NCBI RefSeq assembly: GCF_042649585.1
Contig: NZ_JBHRZM010000001.1
Location: 1 to 64,000, forward strand
Reading direction: 5' to 3'
Origin: Helicobacter_F equorum
Lineage (GTDB): Bacteria > Campylobacterota > Campylobacteria > Campylobacterales > Helicobacteraceae
DNA length: 64,000 bases
The notes under the pieces are model-generated. The model was not told the DNA's origin. It saw only the letters and a program-made list of their open reading frames with translations, and did no database searches. Both the position numbers and the translations under genes were made by a program. Shown here in pieces: positions 54,088 to 63,203 of the stretch (positions are counted from its first letter, which is position 1; each line of letters opens with the position of its first letter).

Positions 54088-54392
54088 TAAGAATATATTT
54101 TGTCTGTGTTGCGTAGGTTGGCTTTTTGTGTGATGGTATATTATGTATTACTAATACATTAATCTTGTGATGGGAATTCGGACCGCTCTACAGAATCTAG
54201 CACAACACCACAATTAATGCGGAAGAAGTCGGCAGATGAGGAGATATGTGTGGCACCTGTGAGGCTGTATATATGAAACCTAAAGATGCTTATAAATCCT
54301 TTGGTAAAGAATGGAGAGCATACACAAGATGCAAGTGCTGATCAAACATTGTATAAATATGTTGGCGTAAAATTAGGGAGATAAAGTAGAAA
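54088..54392. other. 305-bp gap with possible gene remnants
   Basis: No intact gene. On the plus strand one frame reads CGTCEAVYMKPKDAYKSFGK, and EW (about 54244-54315), the next frame reads QDASADQTLYKYVGVKLGR and a stop (to 54382). Joined by a small deletion they would form the end of one protein containing CxxC. I do not recognise it. The fragment is followed by the flgB promoter. Confidence 0.3.
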
Positions 54393-54410
54393 TTGGCATA
54401 ATATTTGCTT
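54393..54410 (+). promoter_or_regulatory. sigma-54 (RpoN) promoter of flgB operon
   Basis: TTGGCATAATATTTGCTT: GG 54395-54396, ten bases, GC 54407-54408, matching TTGG-N9-TTGCTT almost perfectly; 39 bp from the ATG of flgB. flgBC-fliE of H. pylori are known RpoN targets activated by FlgR. Confidence 0.85.
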
Positions 54411-54448
54411 ATTTTTGCGTGTAGAAAATCCACATACAAGGAAGGTAC

Positions 54449-54883
54449 ATGGAAGCTCTAAAGGACACATCAATAGTATATCCACTCGTATATAAGGCGT
54501 TGGATTATCGCTCATTGCGTCAAGATTTGATTTCTTCAAACATCGCCAATGTCGATACGCCATTGTATCGTCCCAAGGATATTAGCTTTGAGCAATATTT
54601 AGCTAGGGAAAGCAATAAGGTTTTTAAAAAGCATGTAGATCGTGAATTACCTATGCTTAAAACCTCGCCATTGCATATGGATGGTAAGCGTAGCGATCTT
54701 GATAGAGCAGATATGTTTATACGCGATGGACATTTGGCTCGTAACGATGGCAATAGCGTAGATCTAGATATAGAAACAAGTGAAATGGGTAAAAATAGCG
54801 TAATGTATCAAGCCCTAACAAGTGCATTGAGAAAGCATAAAGGGATTTTTAGTTACGCCTTAGATTCTGGGAAAAATATATAA
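54449..54883 (+). CDS. flgB: flagellar proximal rod protein FlgB
   Basis: 144 residues. The rod motif RQDLISSNIANVDTPLYRPKD near 28-48 is the ANxxTPGY-type consensus of rod and hook proteins. Exported by the flagellar type III system and forms the proximal rod with FlgC and FliE. AAGGAAGG lies upstream of the ATG. First gene of flgB-flgC-fliE-ftsI, gaps of 10, 13 and 30 bp. Confidence 0.94.
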   Translation: MEALKDTSIVYPLVYKALDYRSLRQDLISSNIANVDTPLYRPKDISFEQYLARESNKVFKKHVDRELPMLKTSPLHMDGKRSDLDRADMFIRDGHLARNDGNSVDLDIETSEMGKNSVMYQALTSALRKHKGIFSYALDSGKNI

Positions 54884-54893
54884 GGATTAAGAT

Positions 54894-55388
54894 ATGTCAT
54901 TTTTATCAAGCTTTGATATTAGCGGTTATGGGCTTTCAGCTCAAAGGGTACGCACAAATATCATTTCTTCAAATATTGCCAATGCCAATACTACACGCAC
55001 TGATGAGGGCGGTCCATATAGAAGACGCGAAGTTGTGTTTCGAGCCTTTGATTTTAATAAGCTTCTTAATGAGCGTTTAGGAAAGGATAACAATCAATTA
55101 CGCTATGAAGATCCGCTAGATGAGGGGGATTTTGGAAAAGAACCAAAACCTGCTATAATGAGTGTGTATATTCATAAAATTGTTCGTGATGATCGCCAAC
55201 CGCTTATGAAATACGATCCAAGCCATCCAGATGCAAACTCTGAAGGGTATGTAGCGTATCCAAATGTTAATCCAGTGGTGGAAATGGCCGATTTAATAGA
55301 AGCAACGAGGGCTTACCAAGCCAATGTAAGTGCCTTTCAAAGTGCAAAGAATATGGCGAGCAATGCCATTAGTATGTTTCAAGCATAG
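54894..55388 (+). CDS. flgC: flagellar basal-body rod protein FlgC
   Basis: 164 residues. N-terminal FDISGYGLSAQRVRTNIISS and NIANANTTRTDEGGPYRRR, and C-terminal NVNPVVEMADLIEATRAYQA with NVSAFQSAKNMASNAI are the rod-protein end motifs. Proximal rod subunit, second in the operon. Confidence 0.95.
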   Translation: MSFLSSFDISGYGLSAQRVRTNIISSNIANANTTRTDEGGPYRRREVVFRAFDFNKLLNERLGKDNNQLRYEDPLDEGDFGKEPKPAIMSVYIHKIVRDDRQPLMKYDPSHPDANSEGYVAYPNVNPVVEMADLIEATRAYQANVSAFQSAKNMASNAISMFQA

Positions 55389-55401
55389 TTAGGAGAGAGA
55401 A

Positions 55402-55728
55402 ATGGCTCACATAAGTCAATTTGGTGTGATTAGAAGTGATATTATCAAGCCCGATATGAATCCGAGTGTCACAAAGACTGGCACTCCGCTTTCAAATACA
55501 AATGACAGGCTTGATTTTGCGCAAACATTAACCAAAACCATTGATGAGGTAAATACGCAACAACAAACTTCTGAAAAAGCCTTAGCTGATATGGCAACAG
55601 GGCAAATTAAAGATTTGCATCAGGCCGCCATTGCAATTTCAAAAGCTGAAAATAGTATGAAGGTTATGTTAGAAGTTCGCAACAAGGCTATTAACGCTTA
55701 TAAAGAAATTTTACGCACACAAGTGTAA
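55402..55728 (+). CDS. fliE: flagellar hook-basal body complex protein FliE
   Basis: 108 residues. The helical C-terminal part LADMATGQIKDLHQAAIAIS and KAENSMKVMLEVRNKAINAY matches FliE, the adaptor between MS ring and rod. TTAGGAGAGAG precedes the ATG. Confidence 0.94.
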   Translation: MAHISQFGVIRSDIIKPDMNPSVTKTGTPLSNTNDRLDFAQTLTKTIDEVNTQQQTSEKALADMATGQIKDLHQAAIAISKAENSMKVMLEVRNKAINAYKEILRTQV

Positions 55729-55758
55729 TTATTATACATTTTTATATTCTTACCTGTT

Positions 55759-57525
55759 ATGGAAAATAAAAAAACTTCTGTCATTTTAGGTATTTTTTTT
55801 ATTCTCCTTGTGTGCTTTGTTATCTTTTTATCTATTATCTATGTAAAGATAGTAACTCCGCGCAAAATTCCCACACTCCAAAGCACAAAAATTGATACTG
55901 CGTTAAGGGGTTCGATTTTTAGTCTTGATGGTTTTGAGGTTGCCTCTAGTTCGAATCTATATAAAGCAAGTATCAACACTCAAAGCATCGATGCAGATAA
56001 AAAAGAACTTTTTATTAATCTTTTTTCTATTTATAGTGGGATTCCACGAGAGCAGATTGAAAAAAAATTTCTTGCAAAAGGCAATGTTGTTCTTTCGTAT
56101 AACCTTAGCAATAGCGTGGCGACTAATCTCAAAAAATTAAACCTTATTTTGCTACGTTATGATGTGTTTAAGGAATATGAAAATGCTAATGGCGTGGTAG
56201 TCCCAAAACAAGGACTTAGTATAGAAGTAAGCGGTAATAATCGCGCTTATCCTTATAAAGCCCTGTTAGAGCCTCTCATAGGCTATGTGAGAAAGGGTGA
56301 AATTGATGGTATCACGCGCGTATATGGGCTAAAAGGCGTAGAAAAGTATTACAATGAGATTCTTGCTTCTAAACAAGATGGAGAGATTATAGGTAAGCGT
56401 GATGTTGGGTTTAATGTTATTTTAGATAAGGAAGCGGTCAAAAAAATACGCCAAGATGGTTTTGATGTTACGTTAAGTATCCCATTACGTGTGCAACACA
56501 AGCTTGAGGAAATCTTAGATAGAGCAAAATCACATTATAATGTGCAAGAGGTTATCGCAGGCGTTATGGATTCTTATAATGGGCGTTTTTTGGCATTAGC
56601 AACATCAAACAGATTTAATCCAAATGCCTTGCGTGATATTAAAGATTATTCGTTTTTGAATCTTAGTGTGCTAGAGCGAATATATGAGCCAGGTAGCACG
56701 ATTAAACCTATAATCTACGCAATTTTGCTTGAAAAAAATAGAATTAATCCCACACAAATTATTGATTTAGAAGGTGGTGTGTATAAGTTGCACAATTACA
56801 CAATCCGCGATAGCAGTGTCCTAGATAAAGGCACATCAGAGGATATTTTGCTTCGATCAAGTAATATCGGTATGGTAAAACTCGCAGCTTCTTTAAGCGC
56901 AAAAGAACTTCATACTGCACTTAAGGCTTTTGGTTTTTCTGAACTAAGTGGCATTGATTTACCTTATGAAAAGCGTGGTACAATCCCAAGTGTGCGTCGC
57001 CTCAATATTGAGGAGGCTACCAAGGCAACAATAAGTTATGGCTATGGTTTGCAAACGACTTTTATGCAACTTATGCGATCGTATGCGAGTTTTAGTAATG
57101 GTGGATTTTTACCAACTCCGCGTATCACACAATATATTAGTGCCAAAGATTCACAACGATACAATCTCCCAATCCCCACACCTATACAGATTCTCTCACC
57201 ACATGTTGCTAAAAAGATAGAAGAGCTTTTGATACAGGTGGTGCAAAGAGGCACAGGCAAACCAGCATTTGTAGAAAATGTGATTGTAGGTGGCAAAACG
57301 GGCACGGCAAAGATTGCAAAAAATGGTGAGTATATTAATCAATACAATGGGTCATTTTTTGGCTTTGCCAAAGATAGTAATCACACTTATACTATTGGCG
57401 TTGTGGTCTTTGAATCTCATATCCAAAATGATTATTATGGTGGGCGAACTGCCGCACCGATTTTTAAAGAAATCGTAGAAATGCTTATAGATGAGGGGTA
57501 TCTCAAGAAAATAGATCCATATTAA
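55759..57525 (+). CDS. ftsI: penicillin-binding protein 2/FtsI-type transpeptidase
   Basis: 588-residue class B PBP. Membrane anchor (about 7-27, ILGIFFILLVCFVIFLSII), dimerisation domain, then the transpeptidase domain: SxxK motif EPGSTIKPIIYAI near 315, SxN in LRSSNIGMVKLAA near 370, and KTG in VGGKTGTAKIA near 513. It crosslinks septal peptidoglycan. Encoded 30 bp after fliE, as in H. pylori HP1557-HP1556, so part of its expression may come from the sigma-54 flagellar promoter. An essential division gene in a flagellar operon probably also has its own promoter. Confidence 0.9.
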   Translation: MENKKTSVILGIFFILLVCFVIFLSIIYVKIVTPRKIPTLQSTKIDTALRGSIFSLDGFEVASSSNLYKASINTQSIDADKKELFINLFSIYSGIPREQIEKKFLAKGNVVLSYNLSNSVATNLKKLNLILLRYDVFKEYENANGVVVPKQGLSIEVSGNNRAYPYKALLEPLIGYVRKGEIDGITRVYGLKGVEKYYNEILASKQDGEIIGKRDVGFNVILDKEAVKKIRQDGFDVTLSIPLRVQHKLEEILDRAKSHYNVQEVIAGVMDSYNGRFLALATSNRFNPNALRDIKDYSFLNLSVLERIYEPGSTIKPIIYAILLEKNRINPTQIIDLEGGVYKLHNYTIRDSSVLDKGTSEDILLRSSNIGMVKLAASLSAKELHTALKAFGFSELSGIDLPYEKRGTIPSVRRLNIEEATKATISYGYGLQTTFMQLMRSYASFSNGGFLPTPRITQYISAKDSQRYNLPIPTPIQILSPHVAKKIEELLIQVVQRGTGKPAFVENVIVGGKTGTAKIAKNGEYINQYNGSFFGFAKDSNHTYTIGVVVFESHIQNDYYGGRTAAPIFKEIVEMLIDEGYLKKIDPY

Positions 57526-57602
57526 ACGAATATAGATAATTATCTCACAAAACTGTTTGTTGTTTAGATGGGTATAGGGCTTGTTGTGCTACAATACATG
57601 TG

Positions 57603-57608
57603 TATAAT
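57603..57608 (+). promoter_or_regulatory. -10 box (TATAAT) of the AsnB-like gene
   Basis: tgTATAATta at 57601-57610, 25 bp before ATG 57633; the ftsI stop is 78 bp upstream of it. Confidence 0.5.
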
Positions 57609-57632
57609 TATAAGCTTATCGAGGGATTGTAT

Positions 57633-59534
57633 ATGTGTGGTATTTTGGGAACTGTTCCAGCAACTAATAATAAAGAAGCGTTTTTACGAGCATTGAATGC
57701 TTTTGTATATAGAGGTCCAGATGATTTTGGGGTGTATCATGATCAGGATATAAGTTTTGGACATAGGCGTTTGGCAATTATTGATACTAGTCGAGATGGG
57801 CATCAACCAATGTCTTATGAGGGGGGGGGGCGATATACGATTGTATTTAATGGAGAAATTTACAATTTTTTGGAACTTAGGGAGGAGCTTAAGCTTAAGG
57901 GTTATGAATTCCGTACGCAAAGCGATACGGAAGTAATTTTGGCAAGTTATGATTGTTGGGGTGAACAGTGCCTTAGCAAATTTAATGGTATGTGGGCATT
58001 GGCTATTTGGGATCATAGGAAGAAACATTTATTTCTTGCACGAGATAGGTTTGGTAAGAAACCTTTGTTTTATGCATTTATTCAAGATTCTCAAGGTAGG
58101 GATCTTTTGATTTTTGCATCAGAAATGAAGGCGATATATCCATATCTCAAAGGAATTAAGCCTTCTCAATATTTTGATAATATGAGTGATGTAAGGTATA
58201 TTTTTAGCTATGATCAACAAAAAGATCATACTCTTGTAGAAGGTATTTATCGTTTTCCTTATTCGCATTATGCATATTATGATCCATGTAAGCCTCAGCA
58301 ACAGTTAGAATATAAACGTTATTATTGTATTCTCGATTATCTTGTGGATATCCCAAGATGCTATAACGAGGCAGTTGAAATATTTCGAGGGCTGTTTTTA
58401 GATTCTGTGCGTTTGCGTATGCGTTCTGATGTTGCCATAGGGACAGCTTTGAGTGGTGGGGTAGATTCTAGTTCTACCATTTGTGCAATGGCACATTTAG
58501 CCAAACAAGGATTAAAAACAGAGACTAAAGATTGGCAACATGCTTTTGTTGCGTGTTTTAAGGATACTCCGCAGGAAGAAAGTCACTATGCTAAAGATGT
58601 AGTAGATTATATTGGTGTAGGTGCTACATTCTTAGATATCAATCCCATAGATAATTGGGATAAATTGGAATATTATTTTTATTGTTTGGAAGATTTATAT
58701 GGCAGAATTCCACTTGCACAAATTAGTACTTACCAAGCAATTAAAGAACATGGCGTGAGTGTAACACTTGATGGACACGGTTGTGATGAGTTGGTATGTG
58801 GATATGGACACTTGATATATGCTCTTTGGGATTGCAAATTTAATCCTTTAAAAATTTATGATCTATTGAATACTACAAACCAAACTCTTGCTCATCCCTT
58901 GAGTAAAATAAAGATTGTTAGGAATGGAACCAGCTTTATTCTAAAATCCTTGATAAAAAAAATTATTGGCAAAGAAATCGGTTTAGTTTCTAAAGATTCT
59001 TCTCATCCTAATTTTAGGAAAATGGACTTTTTTACTCAACAGCTTTATGTGATTTTTTATGAAACACTTTTGCCCGTGATTTTGAGAGATTATGATAGAT
59101 ATTCTATGATGAACAGTTTAGAGATTCGTATGCCCTTTATGGATCATAGGCTTGTTGAATTTTTGTTTTCTTTACCTTTTGATTACAAAAATGGGCATGG
59201 TTATACTAAGCGTATTGTACGAGATAGCATGAATCAAATCGTGCCAAAGAGCGTTATAAGACGCAAACATAAAATTGGATTTAATTCTCCTATGATACAA
59301 TGGATGCAAAGAGACAGAGTTCATAATGGTTTAGGAGAGTATTTTTTGGACCTAGCGCATTCGCAGGATTTTCTACAATCTTGTTTTGTTAAAAACCCTC
59401 AATATATACAAGAAGCTATTATAAGAATTTGCAAAGGTCAAGAAAATTCATTTCATCTTGCTGAGGAAATATGGTGTGCAATTAACCCTTATATTTGGCA
59501 TAAATCTTTAAAATATGCCATTAAGTTCAATTGA
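57633..59534 (+). CDS. asnB: asparagine synthetase-like glutamine amidotransferase (AsnB family), phase-variable
   Basis: About 633 residues. Start at ATG 57633 leaves Cys2 as the N-terminal nucleophile (MCGILG) required for glutaminase activity. The class II glutaminase domain has RGPDDFG, GHRRLAIIDTS and FNGEIYNFLELREEL; the synthetase domain has the PP-loop TALSGGVDSSSTI near 290. It amidates aspartate or, as with many surface-locus AsnB relatives, a carboxyl group on another acceptor. A G10 tract at 57821-57830 encodes three glycines at about residues 64-66; with ten Gs the frame is open, so this copy is ON. Confidence 0.85.
   Translation: MCGILGTVPATNNKEAFLRALNAFVYRGPDDFGVYHDQDISFGHRRLAIIDTSRDGHQPMSYEGGGRYTIVFNGEIYNFLELREELKLKGYEFRTQSDTEVILASYDCWGEQCLSKFNGMWALAIWDHRKKHLFLARDRFGKKPLFYAFIQDSQGRDLLIFASEMKAIYPYLKGIKPSQYFDNMSDVRYIFSYDQQKDHTLVEGIYRFPYSHYAYYDPCKPQQQLEYKRYYCILDYLVDIPRCYNEAVEIFRGLFLDSVRLRMRSDVAIGTALSGGVDSSSTICAMAHLAKQGLKTETKDWQHAFVACFKDTPQEESHYAKDVVDYIGVGATFLDINPIDNWDKLEYYFYCLEDLYGRIPLAQISTYQAIKEHGVSVTLDGHGCDELVCGYGHLIYALWDCKFNPLKIYDLLNTTNQTLAHPLSKIKIVRNGTSFILKSLIKKIIGKEIGLVSKDSSHPNFRKMDFFTQQLYVIFYETLLPVILRDYDRYSMMNSLEIRMPFMDHRLVEFLFSLPFDYKNGHGYTKRIVRDSMNQIVPKSVIRRKHKIGFNSPMIQWMQRDRVHNGLGEYFLDLAHSQDFLQSCFVKNPQYIQEAIIRICKGQENSFHLAEEIWCAINPYIWHKSLKYAIKFN
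57821..57830 (+). repeat. poly-G(10) tract, phase-variation contingency locus
   Basis: Ten consecutive Gs between tatga and cgata, inside the glutaminase domain just before the conserved VFNGEIYN block. Gain or loss of one G moves the frame and would terminate the protein early. No other G tract of this length is seen in the window. Confidence 0.9.
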
Positions 59535-59542
59535 GTTAGATT

Positions 59543-60439
59543 TCATTGCCTTAAATACGAATCTATGCTATTTGTGATGTGTGGTTGTATATGTAATCGC
59601 AAACGAAGCGTGCTTAGAGGGAAGCCCATATTTTCGAGCTTTACCTCATCTTTGGAAGTTACAAGTAGGCTCGTTGCATTGTATTGTTGTATGTATTGTC
59701 GCAAGGTAGATGCATCAAATGTGCTATGATCTTGGAGTGTGATTTTACCTACTACAGATGGTAAAAATTCATCAAGCCTTGAGGGATTTGCAATCGCTGT
59801 AAGTAAAAGCATTCTAGGTGTTGGATTTTCAACAAAAACCTCGCGCGTATATTCTTCTCCTTCACGCACAAGTAAATCGGCGTATTTATAGAGATAGGGC
59901 ATTTCTCGATACATACCACTTGGGAGCAAAAATGGAAAATATGGTTGCAGTTTTGGTTGTAACACAACATTAAGCTTTTTGAAATGGAATCTAAAGCCAT
60001 CATCTAAAAAGATGTATTTTGCACCCAATTCCTTTGCCTTTTGAATGGCTTGCTTGCGGTCTTTGGAGACAATCACGCTTGCATTTGGCAAGCTTTTTGC
60101 AAGCAAATAGGCTTCATCTCCTGCTTGGGGTTGGGTGCATAGAATCTCGCCATTATGGCTTATGACCATAAGCCCTTTGCTTTTGCGTTTGTAACCACGC
60201 AAAATAATCGTGCTGTGTGGATAGGATTTTGCAATTTCGATGATAAAAGGTGTTTTGCCACTACCACCGACAATAAGATTCCCAACACTTACTATAGGTA
60301 TCCCAAAATCATAATATTTGGAGCATTTTCGACGCAATGTCGCACTTATGGCATAAAGTAGCGATACTGGCAGTAGCACAAAACTTAGGAGCTTTTGTGC
60401 GAATGAAGGGTTGTAAAAATATGAATCTATAAAACGCAT
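59543..60439 (-). CDS. lpxK: tetraacyldisaccharide 4'-kinase
   Basis: 298-residue inner-membrane-associated kinase of lipid A synthesis. P-loop in IVSVGNLIVGGSGKTPFIIE near 49-68, the second block GDEAYLLAKSLPNA and SVIVSKDRKQAIQKA, and the metal-binding IFLDDGFRFHFKKLN near 140-155 with DDGFQ-type core. An N-terminal hydrophobic segment (about 17-32) anchors it. AAGGAAC precedes the ATG. Lies 19 bp after nadE, matching H. pylori HP0329-HP0328. Confidence 0.93.
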   Translation of the reverse strand: MRFIDSYFYNPSFAQKLLSFVLLPVSLLYAISATLRRKCSKYYDFGIPIVSVGNLIVGGSGKTPFIIEIAKSYPHSTIILRGYKRKSKGLMVISHNGEILCTQPQAGDEAYLLAKSLPNASVIVSKDRKQAIQKAKELGAKYIFLDDGFRFHFKKLNVVLQPKLQPYFPFLLPSGMYREMPYLYKYADLLVREGEEYTREVFVENPTPRMLLLTAIANPSRLDEFLPSVVGKITLQDHSTFDASTLRQYIQQYNATSLLVTSKDEVKLENMGFPLSTLRLRLHIQPHITNSIDSYLRQ

Positions 60440-60458
60440 AGTGTTCCTTGTAATGCAA

Positions 60459-61298
60459 TTATTGGTATGTGAGAATTGTAGGCATTTTTGCCTTAAAAGT
60501 ATTCATGAAGATTCTATGCAGTAAAGAATCTGTAAATACAGATTCAAATCCTTGCGCGATTAGAGAATCTCTAAGGGTTGTTAATATGGATTTATCGGCA
60601 AGACTAAGGTTTGTAAGTTGGAGATTTTTGGTTGCAAGTAGGGTTTGCAAGGCTTGTAGAAATGGATCAATTTGGGCATAACTATAGCCTAAATCCCCTT
60701 CATCACTTTGATTTTCAAATAAATCCGCACTTGGTTTTTTGTCGATGAGATGTTGGGAAATGTTAAGAGCTTTGGCAAGAGTAAATATTTGGGTTTTGTA
60801 AAAATTACCTATAGGATTTATCGCACAGGCAAGATCGCCATATAATGTGCCATAGCCAAGCATAATTTCACTTTTGTTGCTTGTGCCTATGACAAGTGCA
60901 TTGTGTGTGGCTGCAAAATCATAAAGATGTATCATACGCATACGCGCACAAAAGTTTCCAATACGCATTTTTTGGTGTGAATCTAATGGTGGATACAGAG
61001 CGTGTTGTTGTCTAAAAAGTTCATCAAATTTGGCTATGGAAGTAATCGTATAGGTAATGTTATTGTCTTTGGCAAATGTGATTGCATCTTGCAAATGTGT
61101 GGGATTGGAGCTAGTAGTTGGGAGTAAAAGAGCGTGGAGATTGTGTGCAAATACATTGGCACAAAGTTTTGCAACTACAGCAGAATCTATACCACCACTT
61201 AATCCTACTACGACTTTATTAAACCCCCTATTTCGCACTTCAATGGCTAATTGTTTTTGTATGGAGTCAATATGTGAGAAAATATTTTGATTTTGCAT
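60459..61298 (-). CDS. nadE: NH3-dependent NAD+ synthetase
   Basis: 279 residues; amidates deamido-NAD in the last step of NAD synthesis. PP-loop VVVGLSGGIDSAVVAKL near 29-45, GTSNKSEIMLGYGTLYGD near 137-154, and KKPSADLFENQSDEGDLG near 182-199 are diagnostic. No glutaminase domain, so it uses ammonia, plentiful in ureolytic helicobacters. Cotranscribed with lpxK. Confidence 0.94.
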   Translation of the reverse strand: MQNQNIFSHIDSIQKQLAIEVRNRGFNKVVVGLSGGIDSAVVAKLCANVFAHNLHALLLPTTSSNPTHLQDAITFAKDNNITYTITSIAKFDELFRQQHALYPPLDSHQKMRIGNFCARMRMIHLYDFAATHNALVIGTSNKSEIMLGYGTLYGDLACAINPIGNFYKTQIFTLAKALNISQHLIDKKPSADLFENQSDEGDLGYSYAQIDPFLQALQTLLATKNLQLTNLSLADKSILTTLRDSLIAQGFESVFTDSLLHRIFMNTFKAKMPTILTYQ

Positions 61299-61453
61299 AT
61301 TTAAAATCCTTAATTTTAGAAAGTCTATAATCTATAGCAAAGCATAACAGATTTTAGCAAAATAATAAAGTTTTAAGTTACTTTTCTTTACCATAGGGGG
61401 TTTTTTACTTACTTCAGTATGAACAATCACTCAGGTTATGGAAGGAGATTATG

Positions 61454-61957
61454 ATGTCTGAGAATGTCAAAAGACGAGATTTTCTTGGTATGGCATTGGG
61501 AGGCGTTGCAGCAGTAGGTGCAGTAGCTTCGTTGTATGCGGTCAAACGAACTTGGGATCCTTTGCCAAGCGTAGTGTCTGCTGGTTTTACTACGGTGGAT
61601 TTAAGTGGGCTTCAAGAGGGACATTTAAACACGGTGGAATGGAGAGGTAAGCCAGTCTATATTCTCAAAAAACAAAGTGGTAGCCAAAAAGTAGAGGGTA
61701 GAGATTTTGAAATTAATGGTGCTCTTTATACCGTTGGGATTCAGATTTGCACACACTTAGGGTGCATTCCTGGTTTTGATGAAAAAACTCAAGGGTTTTT
61801 GTGTGCGTGCCATGGTGGGCGTTTCAATGCTTCTGGTGTTAATCAGCCTGGCACACCACCACCACGCCCTATGGAGATACCTCCATTTAAAATAGATGGA
61901 ATGAAAATGGTGCTAGGTGAAGAGGGTGCGGAATATCAGGCACTCAAAAAGGCATAG
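61454..61957 (+). CDS. petA: ubiquinol/menaquinol-cytochrome c reductase Rieske subunit
   Basis: About 167 residues. Tat-type N-terminus KRRDFLGMALGGVAAVGAV near 5-23 serves as signal and membrane anchor. [2Fe-2S] ligands are in CTHLGCIPGF and CACHGGRF. Extracts electrons from the quinol pool in the bc1-type complex. Two ATGs at 61451 and 61454; the second is seven bases from AAGGAG. petA-petB-petC are contiguous with gaps of 13 and 12 bp. Confidence 0.94.
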   Translation: MSENVKRRDFLGMALGGVAAVGAVASLYAVKRTWDPLPSVVSAGFTTVDLSGLQEGHLNTVEWRGKPVYILKKQSGSQKVEGRDFEINGALYTVGIQICTHLGCIPGFDEKTQGFLCACHGGRFNASGVNQPGTPPPRPMEIPPFKIDGMKMVLGEEGAEYQALKKA

Positions 61958-61970
61958 TAAGGAGAGAATT

Positions 61971-63191
61971 ATGGAAGTGAAAAAAGCAAATGGAGTCATA
62001 GATTGGCTTGATCAACGCATTGCTATCAAGAAAGTAATCGAAGTTTTGGCAACAAAATATTGGGTTCCAAAAAACATTAACTTCTTGTGGGCTATGGGTG
62101 TAATTTTATTGACACTTTTTACATTGCTTGTGGTAAGCGGATTTTTCTTGCTTATGTATTATAAGCCTGATACAAAACTCGCTTTTGATAGCGTCAATGA
62201 TACAATCATGCGTGAAGTAGCCTTTGGGTGGTTGTGGAGACATATTCATGCAGTAGCAGCAAGTATGGTGTTTTTGATTATTTATATTCATATGTTTGTA
62301 GCTGTGTATTATGGATCTTATAAGCGTGGTAGAGAAGTGATTTGGATCGGTGGTATGTTGCTTTTTGTCGTTTTTTCTGCCGAGGCATTTAGTGGGTATA
62401 TGCTTCCTTGGGGACAAATGAGCTTTTGGGCTGCAGCCGTGATTACGAATTTACCAAGTGCTATTCCCGGTATTGGACCAGATCTGGTTGAATGGGTGCG
62501 AGGAAACTTTGTGATTGCAGATTCTACACTAACAAGATTTTTTATGCTTCATGTTTGTCTTCTTCCTATCGTGATTTTGATGCTTATCGCATTGCATTTC
62601 TATACACTTAGAGTGCCTCATGTTAATAACGAAAATGGTGAAGAGATAGATTTTGAAGCTGAAGCAAAAAAATATGAAGAAGGCAAAAAGAAAGAAGCAA
62701 AAGTTATTAGTTTTTGGCCTGATTTCTTGAGCAAAGACATTTTTGTTGTCAGTGTGTTTATGATGCTATTTTTCTATCTTGTGTCCTATCACTTTAATTT
62801 TGCAATGGATCCAATTAACTTTGAGCCAGCAAACAATATGAAAACTCCAGCACATATTTATCCAGAGTGGTATTTCTTGTGGAGTTATGAAGTGCTTAGA
62901 GGCTTTTTCTTTAGTGCTGATGTTGGGCTTATTGCATTTGGTATTGCGCAAGTAGCGTTTCTCTTTTTACCTTGGCTTGATAGAAGCTCTATAGTAGCTC
63001 CTGCACACAAACGTCCTTTGTTTATGATTTGGTTTTGGGTGCTTATTCTTGATTTGGTAGTGCTTACAATTTTTGGTAAATTACCTCCAGAGGGTATCAA
63101 TAACCAAATTGGACTTGTTGCGGCAGTGGGCTTTTTAGTATGGGTTTTTGTTGCCTTGCCGGTAGTAACGATTATGGAAAGAAAGAAATAG
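61971..63191 (+). CDS. petB: cytochrome b subunit of the bc1-type complex
   Basis: About 406 residues, eight or more membrane helices in one polypeptide. Haem-ligand histidines appear in RHIHAVAASMVFLIIYIHMF (helix B) and MLHVCLLPIVILMLIALHFY (helix D); the Qo-site PEWY motif is in IYPEWYFLWSYEVLRGFF, and GYMLPWGQMSFWAA is conserved. An unusual charged insert EIDFEAEAKKYEEGKKKEAK lies between the helices, near 225-244. ATG 61971 follows AAGGAG directly after petA. Confidence 0.94.
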   Translation: MEVKKANGVIDWLDQRIAIKKVIEVLATKYWVPKNINFLWAMGVILLTLFTLLVVSGFFLLMYYKPDTKLAFDSVNDTIMREVAFGWLWRHIHAVAASMVFLIIYIHMFVAVYYGSYKRGREVIWIGGMLLFVVFSAEAFSGYMLPWGQMSFWAAAVITNLPSAIPGIGPDLVEWVRGNFVIADSTLTRFFMLHVCLLPIVILMLIALHFYTLRVPHVNNENGEEIDFEAEAKKYEEGKKKEAKVISFWPDFLSKDIFVVSVFMMLFFYLVSYHFNFAMDPINFEPANNMKTPAHIYPEWYFLWSYEVLRGFFFSADVGLIAFGIAQVAFLFLPWLDRSSIVAPAHKRPLFMIWFWVLILDLVVLTIFGKLPPEGINNQIGLVAAVGFLVWVFVALPVVTIMERKK

Positions 63192-63203
63192 GGAGTGCTT
63201 ACT

